A DNA stretch of 64,000 bases. Origin: UBA1672 sp964352665 (GTDB lineage Bacteria; Pseudomonadota; Alphaproteobacteria; Micavibrionales; Micavibrionaceae). The stretch covers positions 203,245-267,244 of the forward strand of contig CAYGSJ010000003.1 in the NCBI GenBank assembly GCA_964352665.1. The letters run 5' to 3'. Position numbers and translations under genes: made by a program. Positions 34,536 to 42,588 of the stretch are shown in pieces. The notes under the pieces were generated by a model that was not told the DNA's origin, did not search any database, and saw only the letters and a program-made list of their open reading frames with translations. Each line of letters opens with the position of its first letter. Positions within the stretch are counted from its first letter, which is position 1.

Positions 34536-35398
34536 GTTTTTTCCTGTTGCCAGTTTTGAAACAGCGTCAGGGCTTCCTCGCGCTTTAACCTGATATATTC
34601 GACAGGGCGTTCTTGTGCGTTATCTGCGCTCTGGTCTGTGCTTTGTCCCCGTATTTCATTGATTTCTGTGTGGCTCAACCCGTAATAGACTGTTTTTATT
34701 CCAACACTTATGATCAGGGCTTTCCCCATCATTGTTGGCTCGCTGGAGCAATATAAAGAGCATTCCGATAAATCGGCTTTTCCTAGCTTTTCGGCTGCCT
34801 GACGTATAGCCATAATTTCAGCATGAGCAACCGGATCAAACCGTGATGAGGGTGCGTTTGTCCCCTCACCAATGATTTTTCCATCCTGATTAGCAACAAG
34901 AGCGCCATAAGGTCCTCCCCTTTTCTTGTGAACATTACGCTGCGCTATTTCAATCGCATGATGCATCAAATCTTCGGGTGTGTGTTTTATATCGTGTGTT
35001 TCAGTGACAAAAGATTTATGGCCTGATCCGTATCGTTTTTTAATTGTATCTGCAATATTTAGCAGTCGTTTTGGATCCACTGGTTTTTGGAGGACACGTG
35101 ACACTCCCAAATCTGTTGCACGCATCAAAACATCACTGGATTCGTCTGCTGTTACAATAACGACAGGTAACTCAATGCTGTTAGATACAAGATATTTTAC
35201 AAATTCAAAACCGCCTTTGGGCTGCATGTTCAAATCTACAAAGGCCATATCGACTTTTCTGCTTTTAATGGTATTAATAGCTTCTTCCCCGTCCGCAGCA
35301 GCAATAGTCTGATATCCGTGCGTCTCGAGAATTGAGCGCATCAGGCTCAAGCTAATTTCATTGTCTTCGGCAATCAGGATATGAAAATCATCAGGCAT
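34532..35398 (-). CDS. Response-regulator receiver fused to a degenerate nucleoside deaminase
   Basis: A 288-residue two-domain protein. Residues 1-120 are a receiver (REC) domain with acidic pair in ILIAEDNEISLSLMRSILE, phospho-acceptor Asp in VDMAFVDLNMQPKGGFEFV and the Thr/Lys of VVIVTADESSD and VLQKPVDPKRLL. Residues about 140-285 match the cytidine/guanine deaminase fold: AIEIAQRNVHKKRGGPYGAL, FDPVAHAEIMAIRQAAEKLG with the H-A-E motif, then LYCSSEPTMMGKALIISVG. In active enzymes that last motif reads E-P-C-x-x-C; here both zinc-ligand cysteines are replaced (EPTMMG). The deaminase domain is therefore probably catalytically dead or binds metal differently, and may act as a ligand-binding output. 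I see no partner histidine kinase nearby. Confidence 0.85.
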   Translation of the reverse strand: MPDDFHILIAEDNEISLSLMRSILETHGYQTIAAADGEEAINTIKSRKVDMAFVDLNMQPKGGFEFVKYLVSNSIELPVVIVTADESSDVLMRATDLGVSRVLQKPVDPKRLLNIADTIKKRYGSGHKSFVTETHDIKHTPEDLMHHAIEIAQRNVHKKRGGPYGALVANQDGKIIGEGTNAPSSRFDPVAHAEIMAIRQAAEKLGKADLSECSLYCSSEPTMMGKALIISVGIKTVYYGLSHTEINEIRGQSTDQSADNAQERPVEYIRLKREEALTLFQNWQQEKT

Positions 35399-35488
35399 TA
35401 TCGCGGTGCTTAATCTTTCGTTTTTAATTTTATCCCTTCATGGTACATTAGATGCGTAAAAAAATCCTACCAAAAATGTTTTCTTATT

Positions 35489-36187
35489 ATGGCTACTCCT
35501 ACATTTATAAATAATCAAAATGGTAATGTTTTGGTCATTCTTCTGATTGCGATCATTTTATTTGCGGCTTTGTCTTTCGCAGTTTCAGGAATGATGCGTG
35601 GCAATACGACGTCAATCAAGGCAGAAAATGAAAGTATTGTTGCCGCCGAAATTTTAAATTATGCCCGAAGTGTAAGGGAAGCCGTAAGTTTTCTAAGGAT
35701 TACTAATCAGTGCGAAGATACAGAAATCAGTTTCGAGCGTTCTCCTTTTGACGGTTCGGATGCTTTTCTTGTTAATGCAGGTGCTCCTGCTGATTTTTCG
35801 TGTCATGTTTTTCATCCTAATGGTGGCGGTATCACGCCCATAGTGCCGGCACCCGAGGTCAGCCTTCAAGATTATATTTACACTGGTGGCTTTGCGGTGA
35901 CTGATTTAGGAACAAGCACAACCCCGAATTTATCTATGGTTTTGCCAAATATATCTTTATCTCTTTGTGAAATACTCAATAAACGTTTGGGTTTGGGTGC
36001 CCCTCAGCAAGATGACTTTTTTAGTATGGCTTTTACCAATTTCACAGGCACATATGCTCTTGTCGATGGAGTTGGCTCTCTTGGCGGTGGTAATGCTATG
36101 TATGATGCAAAGCAAGCAGGATGTTTTTTCGAAGATAACGCAAGCCCCGGATGGTATGCATTTTATCAAACCCTGATTGTGCGCTAG
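35489..36187 (+). CDS. Pilin-like single-pass protein, paralogue A
   Basis: A 232-residue protein with a short polar N-terminus, then NGNVLVILLIAIILFAALSF (about residues 11-30) as one hydrophobic helix, and a soluble domain with three Cys. The layout resembles type IV pilin or TadE/pseudopilin-like proteins, although the canonical G-F-T-x-x-E processing site is not present. A close paralogue lies at 48880-49551: both share GN-x-L-(I/V), LIAI-x-LFAAL, and CHVFHPNGGG / KVFHPQGGG in the soluble domain. No pilus assembly genes are in the window. Function is unknown; a secreted or surface-exposed minor pilin is the best guess. Confidence 0.72.
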   Translation: MATPTFINNQNGNVLVILLIAIILFAALSFAVSGMMRGNTTSIKAENESIVAAEILNYARSVREAVSFLRITNQCEDTEISFERSPFDGSDAFLVNAGAPADFSCHVFHPNGGGITPIVPAPEVSLQDYIYTGGFAVTDLGTSTTPNLSMVLPNISLSLCEILNKRLGLGAPQQDDFFSMAFTNFTGTYALVDGVGSLGGGNAMYDAKQAGCFFEDNASPGWYAFYQTLIVR

Positions 36188-38484
36188 ACTTTTTGTTTTT
36201 CTTTAGGGGCTTTACGTGATTTTTTGCGCGGTTCTTGTTCGTACTTAAATGTAAGCTCCTTGCCATTGTAATCAATAACCACAAGGCCGCCTTTTTCAAG
36301 TTTGCCAAACAGGATTTCTTCGGCCAAAGGACGTTTGATCTTCTCAAGAATAATGCGGTTGAGCGGGCGGGCGCCCATCGTAATATCATAACCCTTTTCA
36401 GCCAGATATTTACGGGCTTTCCGGCTCAGATCGATGGTAACATTTTTGTCGGATAACTGTGCTTCCAATTGAATAACGAATTTGTCGACCACCTTTTCCA
36501 CGGTTTCAGTATTAAGGTTTTTAAAGGGTACAATAGCATCCAGACGGTTTCTGAATTCCGGCGTAAATGTTTTTGTAATGGCCTCGTTATCAGCGTAATC
36601 AATTGTTGATCCAACTTCACGGCCAAATCCGATGGGTGTTTTTGCGATATCGGCGGCGCCGGCATTTGTGGTCATGATCAGGATGACATTGCGGAAATCA
36701 ATTGTTTTTCCGCTGTTGTCGGTCAGCTTCCCGTAATCCATAACCTGTAACAGGATATTAAACAAATCAGGATGCGCTTTTTCAATCTCATCGAGCAGCA
36801 ACACACAATGCGGGTGCTGGTCAACCTGATCGGTCATCAGACCGCCTTGCTCGAACCCAACATAACCTGGCGGCGTTCCGATAAGACGAGAAACAGAATG
36901 ACGTTCCATGTATTCGGACATATCAAAACGCAAAAGCTCTATGCCCATGGATTTTGCCAATTGGCGGGCAACTTCTGTTTTACCAACACCGGTAGGACCT
37001 GCAAAAAGATAGCTACCGATTGGTTTTTCCGGATCGCGCAATCCTGCACGTGCCATTTTGATAGAACCACAAAGAACATCAATAGCGTCGTCTTGATCAA
37101 AAACCAGAGTTTTAAGATCGCGCTCAAGATTTTGTAATGCTTCCTTATCGCTCTTGTTAATGCTGGTTGAGGGAATACGAGCAATAGCGGCGATGACTTC
37201 CTCAATATCCTTATGACCAATGGTTTTTTTGCGTTGATCCTCGGGCACCAGCATTTGCGCTGCACCGACCTCGTCAATAATATCAATGGCCTTATCCGGT
37301 AATTTACGATCACCAATAAATTTAGCCGATAGTGTTACCGCGGCTTGAATAGCGCTATTTGTATATTTGACGTTATGGTGCTCTTCATAATAGGGGCGTA
37401 AGCCCTGCAATATTTTAACTGTATCTTCTATGCTTGGCTCCGGCACATCTATTTTCTGGAAACGACGCACAAGGGCGCGGTCTTTTTCGAAATGATTGCG
37501 GTATTCCTTATAAGTGGTTGAGCCAATGCAGCGTAGCTTTCCATTGGAAAGGGCAGGCTTAAGAAGATTAGAGGCATCCATCGCCCCGCCACTTGTGGCG
37601 CCTGCACCAATAATGGTGTGAATTTCGTCAATAAACAAAACGGATTCCGGAATACTTTCTAGCTCGGACAAAACGGCCTTTAAGCGTTCTTCAAAATCGC
37701 CGCGATATCGTGTTCCGGCCAGCAAAGATCCCATATCCAGTGAATAAATAATGGCGCCATGTAAAACTTCGGGCACATCCCGCTCGTTAATACGTTTTGC
37801 CAAGCCTTCGGCAATTGCTGTCTTACCGACGCCAGGGTCACCAACATAAAGCGGGTTGTTCTTTGAGCGACGACACAAAATCTGGATGGTGCGTTCGACT
37901 TCCTTTTCGCGGCCGATCAGAGGGTCAATACCCCCGTCAGCTGCCTTTTGATTTAGATTGACACAATAGGCATCAAGGGCATCTTGTCCCATTTTGGCTT
38001 CATGTGTTTCCTCTACACCCTTAGGGGCCGATTGCGTGTTGCTTTCGGATGGTACTTTGGCGATCCCGTGCGAGATATAATTTACGGCATCAAAGCGGGT
38101 CATGTCGCGTTCCTGCAGAACATAAACGGCATGGCTTTCGCGCTCTGAAAACAGAGCGACCAGAACATTAGCGCCTGTGACTTCTTCACGTCCCGAAGAT
38201 TGAACATGAATAGCGGCACGTTGCAACACACGCTGGAATGCATTTGTTGGCTTTGATTCTTCGACCTCGGTATTAATCAGGCCGCTCAGATCATTTTCGA
38301 TATAATGCAATAAAGACGAAGCCAGATCATCCAGATCAAGACCACAAGAGCGTAAAACCGCCATGGCATCCTGATCACTGGTCAAAGCCAGAAGCAAGTG
38401 CTCAAGGGTTGCATATTCATGATTCTTATCATTGGCGATGGCCAATGCGCGGTGCAACGTTTGTTCTAGATTTCTAGATAGCAT
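36184..38484 (-). CDS. clpA: ATP-dependent Clp protease ATP-binding subunit ClpA
   Basis: A 766-residue Hsp100 unfoldase. The N-domain (LSRNLEQTLHRALAIANDKN) is followed by two AAA+ modules: Walker A GDPGVGKTAIAEG with SVLFIDEIHTIIGAG, and Walker A GPTGVGKTEVARQ with VLLLDEIEKAHPDLFN. No long middle domain is present, which separates it from ClpB/ClpC. It feeds substrates to ClpP, and ClpS delivers N-end-rule substrates. It lies 80 bp after clpS on the same strand. The C-terminus is very basic (EPRKKSRKAPKEKQKV). Its last codons overlap the stop of the opposite pilin-like gene. Confidence 0.97.
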   Translation of the reverse strand: MLSRNLEQTLHRALAIANDKNHEYATLEHLLLALTSDQDAMAVLRSCGLDLDDLASSLLHYIENDLSGLINTEVEESKPTNAFQRVLQRAAIHVQSSGREEVTGANVLVALFSERESHAVYVLQERDMTRFDAVNYISHGIAKVPSESNTQSAPKGVEETHEAKMGQDALDAYCVNLNQKAADGGIDPLIGREKEVERTIQILCRRSKNNPLYVGDPGVGKTAIAEGLAKRINERDVPEVLHGAIIYSLDMGSLLAGTRYRGDFEERLKAVLSELESIPESVLFIDEIHTIIGAGATSGGAMDASNLLKPALSNGKLRCIGSTTYKEYRNHFEKDRALVRRFQKIDVPEPSIEDTVKILQGLRPYYEEHHNVKYTNSAIQAAVTLSAKFIGDRKLPDKAIDIIDEVGAAQMLVPEDQRKKTIGHKDIEEVIAAIARIPSTSINKSDKEALQNLERDLKTLVFDQDDAIDVLCGSIKMARAGLRDPEKPIGSYLFAGPTGVGKTEVARQLAKSMGIELLRFDMSEYMERHSVSRLIGTPPGYVGFEQGGLMTDQVDQHPHCVLLLDEIEKAHPDLFNILLQVMDYGKLTDNSGKTIDFRNVILIMTTNAGAADIAKTPIGFGREVGSTIDYADNEAITKTFTPEFRNRLDAIVPFKNLNTETVEKVVDKFVIQLEAQLSDKNVTIDLSRKARKYLAEKGYDITMGARPLNRIILEKIKRPLAEEILFGKLEKGGLVVIDYNGKELTFKYEQEPRKKSRKAPKEKQKV

Positions 38485-38505
38485 TGAATATCCTCTACTG
38501 AAGTC

Positions 38506-38532
38506 AGTGATACGAGTGTATCACACTCTTTT
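38506..38532 (+). other. Hairpin between clpS and clpA
   Basis: GTGATAC (38507-38513) and GTATCAC (38518-38524) form a 7-bp stem with a 4-nt loop in the 80-bp clpS-clpA spacer. The T-run follows on the + strand (38529-38534 region), so as drawn it would end + strand transcription, not that of clpS. On the - strand it may be an RNA processing or stability element between clpS and clpA. Confidence 0.4.
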
Positions 38533-38564
38533 TTACACTGCTATGCCTTGATAAAGGGTTAATT

Positions 38565-38933
38565 TTACTCTTTTTCCATGGTGCATTGCAGCGGTTGTTC
38601 ATTAGCGCGGGCAAAATCCATGACTTGTGCAACTTTGGTTTCTGCCACTTCGAAGGTGTAAACACCGCAAACCCCAACCCCTCTACGGTGCACATGAAGC
38701 ATAATATCCGTGGCTTCCTGACGGCTTTTCTTGAAAATACTCTCCAGAACGTGCACCACAAATTCCATAGGCGTGTAGTCGTCATTCAGGAGCAAAACCT
38801 TATACATCGAGGGTTTCTGGGTTTTGGGGCGTGTTTTTACAACCAGACCATGCTGTTCCTGGCCATCTTCGCGGTCCGGGCCGTTTTCATCAGACATTCT
38901 TTCAACCACACGTGCATGTTCCATTATAAACAC
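38565..38933 (-). CDS. clpS: ClpS adaptor protein
   Basis: A 122-residue N-end-rule adaptor. It has the ClpS core KVLLLNDDYTPMEFVVHVLE with the N-degron pocket Asn-Asp, TDIMLHVHRRGVGVCGVYTF with the HxxG, and VAETKVAQVMDFARANEQPL. The N-terminal 35 residues are a flexible acidic extension needed to engage ClpA. It delivers substrates with N-terminal Leu/Phe/Tyr/Trp to ClpAP. Aat, which makes such N-termini, is encoded at 30791-31471. A downstream in-frame Met (M-S-D-E) could also start the protein. Confidence 0.95.
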   Translation of the reverse strand: MFIMEHARVVERMSDENGPDREDGQEQHGLVVKTRPKTQKPSMYKVLLLNDDYTPMEFVVHVLESIFKKSRQEATDIMLHVHRRGVGVCGVYTFEVAETKVAQVMDFARANEQPLQCTMEKE

Positions 38934-39055
38934 CGTTCTTCACTCTATTCTTTCTGTCATTGATACATAATTTTGATATATTTTATTATAACAAGTGTAA
39001 AGGTCCCGCGACAACCGTGAAAATGCATATAAAGGCATGATAAAGCGCTAAAAAT

Positions 39056-39083
39056 TTGACATAACTTATGGTTTTGTGATAAC
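39056..39083 (+). promoter_or_regulatory. Probable sigma-70 promoter
   Basis: TTGACA (39056-39061) and GATAAC (39078-39083) are separated by 16 bp and lie 33 bp before the ATG of the small secreted protein at 39116. The -35 is a perfect consensus; the -10 is moderate. Confidence 0.5.
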
Positions 39084-39115
39084 TATTTGCACGTTTAACA
39101 GAGAAGGAAACGACC

Positions 39116-39388
39116 ATGCGTTTTATAAAAACAGTCTGCGTATTGAGCTTTATGGCTTGTTTACCATCACTTGCCCAAGCAGATGAGTATGGAGAACGTT
39201 TCTATAATCAGGCTCCGAAAGGCCTTGGTGACTTTAGTTCTGCTGAAACAGAAACCCCTGATATTGCCATGGATGACGCTGCTCAAGATTTGCAAGATGT
39301 TATGCCTGCTGCAGGTGAAGAAGAAGAGCAGCAGACATCATCAGAAGCGATCAAGCCGCGAGTCAAGCCTCAGCAAACACAAGAATAA
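39116..39388 (+). CDS. Small secreted acidic protein
   Basis: A 90-residue protein with a signal peptide (VCVLSFMACLPSLAQA) and a mature region of about 68 residues. It starts DEYGERFYNQAPKGLGDFSS and continues with an acidic, low-complexity stretch (AGEEEEQQTSSEA) and a basic Pro/Gln tail. It has a Shine-Dalgarno (GAGAAGGAAACGACC region) and a good upstream promoter. I do not recognise it; the mature part looks disordered. It is probably periplasmic or exported. Confidence 0.65.
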   Translation: MRFIKTVCVLSFMACLPSLAQADEYGERFYNQAPKGLGDFSSAETETPDIAMDDAAQDLQDVMPAAGEEEEQQTSSEAIKPRVKPQQTQE

Positions 39389-39402
39389 TTTAGGTAGTCA
39401 GA

Positions 39403-40548
39403 TCAGGACGCCAGAGATTTCTTTGTATAATCCTGCGCCATAAGGCCGTAATCGATCAATGTTGACGCTCTTTTATCCCATATATAATGATCCTGAAGCA
39501 TGTGATACCCGTTCTCAGCTATATATTCGGCATCTTTCGGGTTATTTTTCAGGCGATCAAGCGCCTTAACCCATTCTTCTTCATCAGAGGCATTTAAAAG
39601 CAACGCTGTTTCTTCATCGCTCAGAATATCTTCTATCGTTGGAAGCGCCGAAGCCAGTATCGGTTTGCGTGCTGCCATATATTCAAACAATTTCATAGGC
39701 GAAATCCAGCGCATGGCCTGTTGCCCTGTGCGCATAAGCGCACGATGCTGATACGGAGCGACCAGAACGTCACAGGCCAGTAGATAAGCAGGTATGTCTG
39801 CGTGGTTCTTATAGCCATAGAAATAAAGGTTTTCCTGCCCGTTTTCCAGCTCATGTTGGGCAATTTCGTCCTCATTTCCTCCAATAACATGAAAATCAAA
39901 TTCTGGCCGCAGGGCTGCAACTCTTGATAATAGCCCAAGCCCCTTGCCCGGCGTTAAAGAGCCGGCATATCCGATTTTAAAAACATCTTTCCTGCCCTTT
40001 AGAGAGATTGCGCTCACGTCTTCCAAAATATCCGCGCCTTCATGAATGACCAGAATATCATCTGTATTCATGCCCGGAAATTGGTTCAGCAATTCATTTT
40101 TCAGTATTTCCGATGCGACAACAATACCGCTTAAATTAGGGTTTTTCAGAAGCTTCTGAAATGCGTTTCGACGTGCTGTATCTTGAGGAACGCTATGGGC
40201 TTCAAAAACAATAGGCGTATGATCAGGTGCAAATAATGTGATCGCAACAGCATCATGCCCATAAACCAGATCAGGGTTCTGGAGGTTATTGAGCTTGCGC
40301 GATATTTCCATCATACGTCGCGCGCCTGATAAAAACGGCAAGCCCACATTCGGTGATAAATGGACCTTAAAATTTTGATCAACCCCGTAAATCTTGAAAA
40401 GATCTTCTGGTGCTGTTTCGTTTAGTGTTTTTGCAAATAAAGTCACAGTATGGCCAGCTTTGCTCAACGCCTGCGCCATTTTCATGCAGTGTACGGATTG
40501 TGGCGAACGGGACGGCAATTTTGCCCCCGAAAAGTAAAAAATATTCAT
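39403..40548 (-). CDS. Family 4 glycosyltransferase
   Basis: A 381-residue GT-B glycosyltransferase. The start is the ATG at 40548 after GGGGGAG, giving MNIFYFSGAKLPSRSPQSVH; the longer frame from 40635 has no support. The N-domain includes the acceptor region MKMAQALSKAGHTVTLFAKT. The C-domain has FKIGYAGSLTPGKGLGLLSR and the nucleotide-sugar E-x7-E region KLFEYMAARKPILASALPTI, both typical of GT4. The donor and acceptor are unknown. The upstream gene on the same strand is a sulfotransferase, so a sulfated surface glycan or glycolipid is a plausible product. Confidence 0.9.
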   Translation of the reverse strand: MNIFYFSGAKLPSRSPQSVHCMKMAQALSKAGHTVTLFAKTLNETAPEDLFKIYGVDQNFKVHLSPNVGLPFLSGARRMMEISRKLNNLQNPDLVYGHDAVAITLFAPDHTPIVFEAHSVPQDTARRNAFQKLLKNPNLSGIVVASEILKNELLNQFPGMNTDDILVIHEGADILEDVSAISLKGRKDVFKIGYAGSLTPGKGLGLLSRVAALRPEFDFHVIGGNEDEIAQHELENGQENLYFYGYKNHADIPAYLLACDVLVAPYQHRALMRTGQQAMRWISPMKLFEYMAARKPILASALPTIEDILSDEETALLLNASDEEEWVKALDRLKNNPKDAEYIAENGYHMLQDHYIWDKRASTLIDYGLMAQDYTKKSLAS

Positions 40549-40616
40549 AGATCTCCCCCGAGATGTAAATAGTATATTAGTATTATTGCATTTTTCGTCG
40601 CTCCACCAGAATTTTT

Positions 40617-41396
40617 TTAAAATTTCTGTTCCCAAGTGGAAATAGTACGGCCGATAAAGTTAGAAATATATGTTTTATCAATAGATAATATTTCTTCCAG
40701 ATGCAGACGCATCATCTCGTCCATCGGTGGATATTTTCTTCTTCTTTCCTCGAATCGCTTCATAAAGCTTTTTTGGGCATCAAAACCATCTTCGTGGGTC
40801 AGGGATAGTGAATCCCGCTTCAAGCCCAGAAAGCTCTCTAGCTCCCGCAACCCATTCTTCACAGGATCAGACCATTCCTCGTAAATCATAATGAAAATTT
40901 TGTTGCGCGGGTAAAAGGCGAGCCATTCCTGTATGTGGGTTTGATACTGGTTTTTAAAAATCCAGCAGCGACTTGAATTCTGGGGTGTTCTACGGCCCAT
41001 CAATTCTGAATCAATGGCTTCTTCAAAGGTCTGGACAGTTTCCTTTTTACTCATCATTGCATTTTGAAATTGCTCATAGGCACGATCTACCGGGTTGCTC
41101 AGGGTAAACACGATTTTAGCGTGAGGACATCCATCAAAGGCACGCTGGGGATCAAATTCTTGCTCACCATGTAAAATGCGCTCGGAAGGGATTTGGACCT
41201 GATAATCTATGTTTGATGCATCTTCAAATGGGGTTTTACAGGTGTCAGGCGCAGGTTTTAGTATTTTCCCCTGATGGAAGAACTGGTGTTCCTTGCGTTT
41301 AGGGATAAAAATCTGTGAGTGATGGTCAAGAATCTGCGACAGGGTTTTAATGCCACCGCGTGTTGCGCCACCGATAATGAAGTCAGGTTGTCTCAA
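40617..41396 (-). CDS. PAPS-dependent sulfotransferase
   Basis: A 259-residue protein with the sulfotransferase fold. The 5'-phosphosulfate-binding loop is FIIGGATRGGIKTLSQILDH (residues 5-24), and the 3'-phosphate-binding segment is IVFTLSNPVDRAYEQFQNAM (about 94-113). FYPRNKIFIMIYEEWSDPV matches the usual strand after the catalytic core. It is close to bacterial heparan/NodH-like sulfotransferases, but the substrate cannot be read. It shares strand with the GT4 gene 68 bp downstream. The divergent gene encodes a YeiH-type exporter sometimes annotated as a sulfate exporter, which may be a coincidence. Confidence 0.88.
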   Translation of the reverse strand: MRQPDFIIGGATRGGIKTLSQILDHHSQIFIPKRKEHQFFHQGKILKPAPDTCKTPFEDASNIDYQVQIPSERILHGEQEFDPQRAFDGCPHAKIVFTLSNPVDRAYEQFQNAMMSKKETVQTFEEAIDSELMGRRTPQNSSRCWIFKNQYQTHIQEWLAFYPRNKIFIMIYEEWSDPVKNGLRELESFLGLKRDSLSLTHEDGFDAQKSFMKRFEERRRKYPPMDEMMRLHLEEILSIDKTYISNFIGRTISTWEQKF

Positions 41397-41559
41397 TATT
41401 CTCTACCACTCAAAAGCCTGTAAAAAATGCACGCATTTATTTCTTGTTCAATAATAGGGATAGAAAATAGTCAATCTCTGGCTTTTTCTCAAGTTAAATA
41501 GAAATATAAGCCGTATCGTTTCTATTTTTCTGCAAGACATTGATTGTATTTTCTTTTTA

Positions 41560-42588
41560 ATGCAGATAAATCTGTTCGTCATGATAAAGCACTGCACAGT
41601 GATAGCCCATAAAGGCAAAGATATTGCGCCAGGCCTTTTGGTGGCGTCTCTTTTGGCAGGTTGTGCCTATCTGGTTTCATTGTATTCTCCTCTTCCTGTT
41701 ATGCTTCTTTGTATTTTTTTTGGCATGATCTGGAATATGAAAGCGCCAAAATCCAGTTTATTTTTAGACGGCGTTGATTTTACAGCGCGCTCCGTCTTGC
41801 GTTTTGGTGTGATTTGTATGGGTGCACGCATTGCTTTTGACGATTTTCGGGCGCTTGGGACGGAAATGCTGGATTTTGTCATTCTGGTAACCATATTTAT
41901 TATTTTATTCGGACTTTTATGTTCGAAACTTCTAAAAATCGATAAAGATCTAGGGATTTTAATTAGTATCGGCACGGCGATATGTGGTGCTTCGGCGGTT
42001 CTTGCCCTCTCGGCGCTTATGCCCCGTTCTAAATCTCTGGATGAAAGTACAGTCAGTGCTGTTATTGCCGTTACTATGATGGGAACAGTAATGATGGTTC
42101 TTTATGCTCTGGTTTCTGGTGTTTTGGGTCTGAATCAAAGCCAGCTAGGGGTTATGGTTGGTGGCACAATTCATGATGTGTCTCAGGCCGTTGGGGCGGG
42201 CTATAGCATCTCGCAAGAAGCCGGAGATAATGCGCTCCTTGTTAAATTATTGCGTGTTTTCCTTTTGGTGCCCTTACTGGTTATTTTTAGTTTTTCTTAT
42301 CATAGGTACGAGCATGCAGGTCAGTCTCTTTTTAAGTCTTTTCCTTGGTTCGTGTTGGGTTTTGTTGCCCTTATTTACGCAAATTCAGAAGCGCTTCTGT
42401 CAGCGAAAGCGCTCTCAATTGTTCAAAGTTTCGGTAAGGGCTTTTTGATGGCGGCTTTGACAGCGGTTGGTATGAAGACATCATTATTGTCCCTGAAATC
42501 TGTCGGCAAGCAGGCTGCGTTTCTTGTTTGTCTGGAAACAGCAATGCTATTTTGTCTGTATTATATGTTTATCGTCTTTGGACCTTAG
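41560..42588 (+). CDS. YeiH/UPF0324 family membrane transporter
   Basis: A 342-residue polytopic membrane protein with about ten helices. The blocks ARSVLRFGVICMGARIAFDD, GTAICGASAVLALSALMPRS and GGTIHDVSQAVGAGYSISQE with ALTAVGMKTSLLSL define the Cons_hypoth698/YeiH family (TauZ or putative sulfate exporter). The T-A-I-C-G-A-S-A and H-D-V-S-Q motifs are intact. Transport of sulfonate-derived sulfite/sulfate is the proposed role for some members. The start is uncertain between 41560 and 41581. Confidence 0.9.
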   Translation: MQINLFVMIKHCTVIAHKGKDIAPGLLVASLLAGCAYLVSLYSPLPVMLLCIFFGMIWNMKAPKSSLFLDGVDFTARSVLRFGVICMGARIAFDDFRALGTEMLDFVILVTIFIILFGLLCSKLLKIDKDLGILISIGTAICGASAVLALSALMPRSKSLDESTVSAVIAVTMMGTVMMVLYALVSGVLGLNQSQLGVMVGGTIHDVSQAVGAGYSISQEAGDNALLVKLLRVFLLVPLLVIFSFSYHRYEHAGQSLFKSFPWFVLGFVALIYANSEALLSAKALSIVQSFGKGFLMAALTAVGMKTSLLSLKSVGKQAAFLVCLETAMLFCLYYMFIVFGP

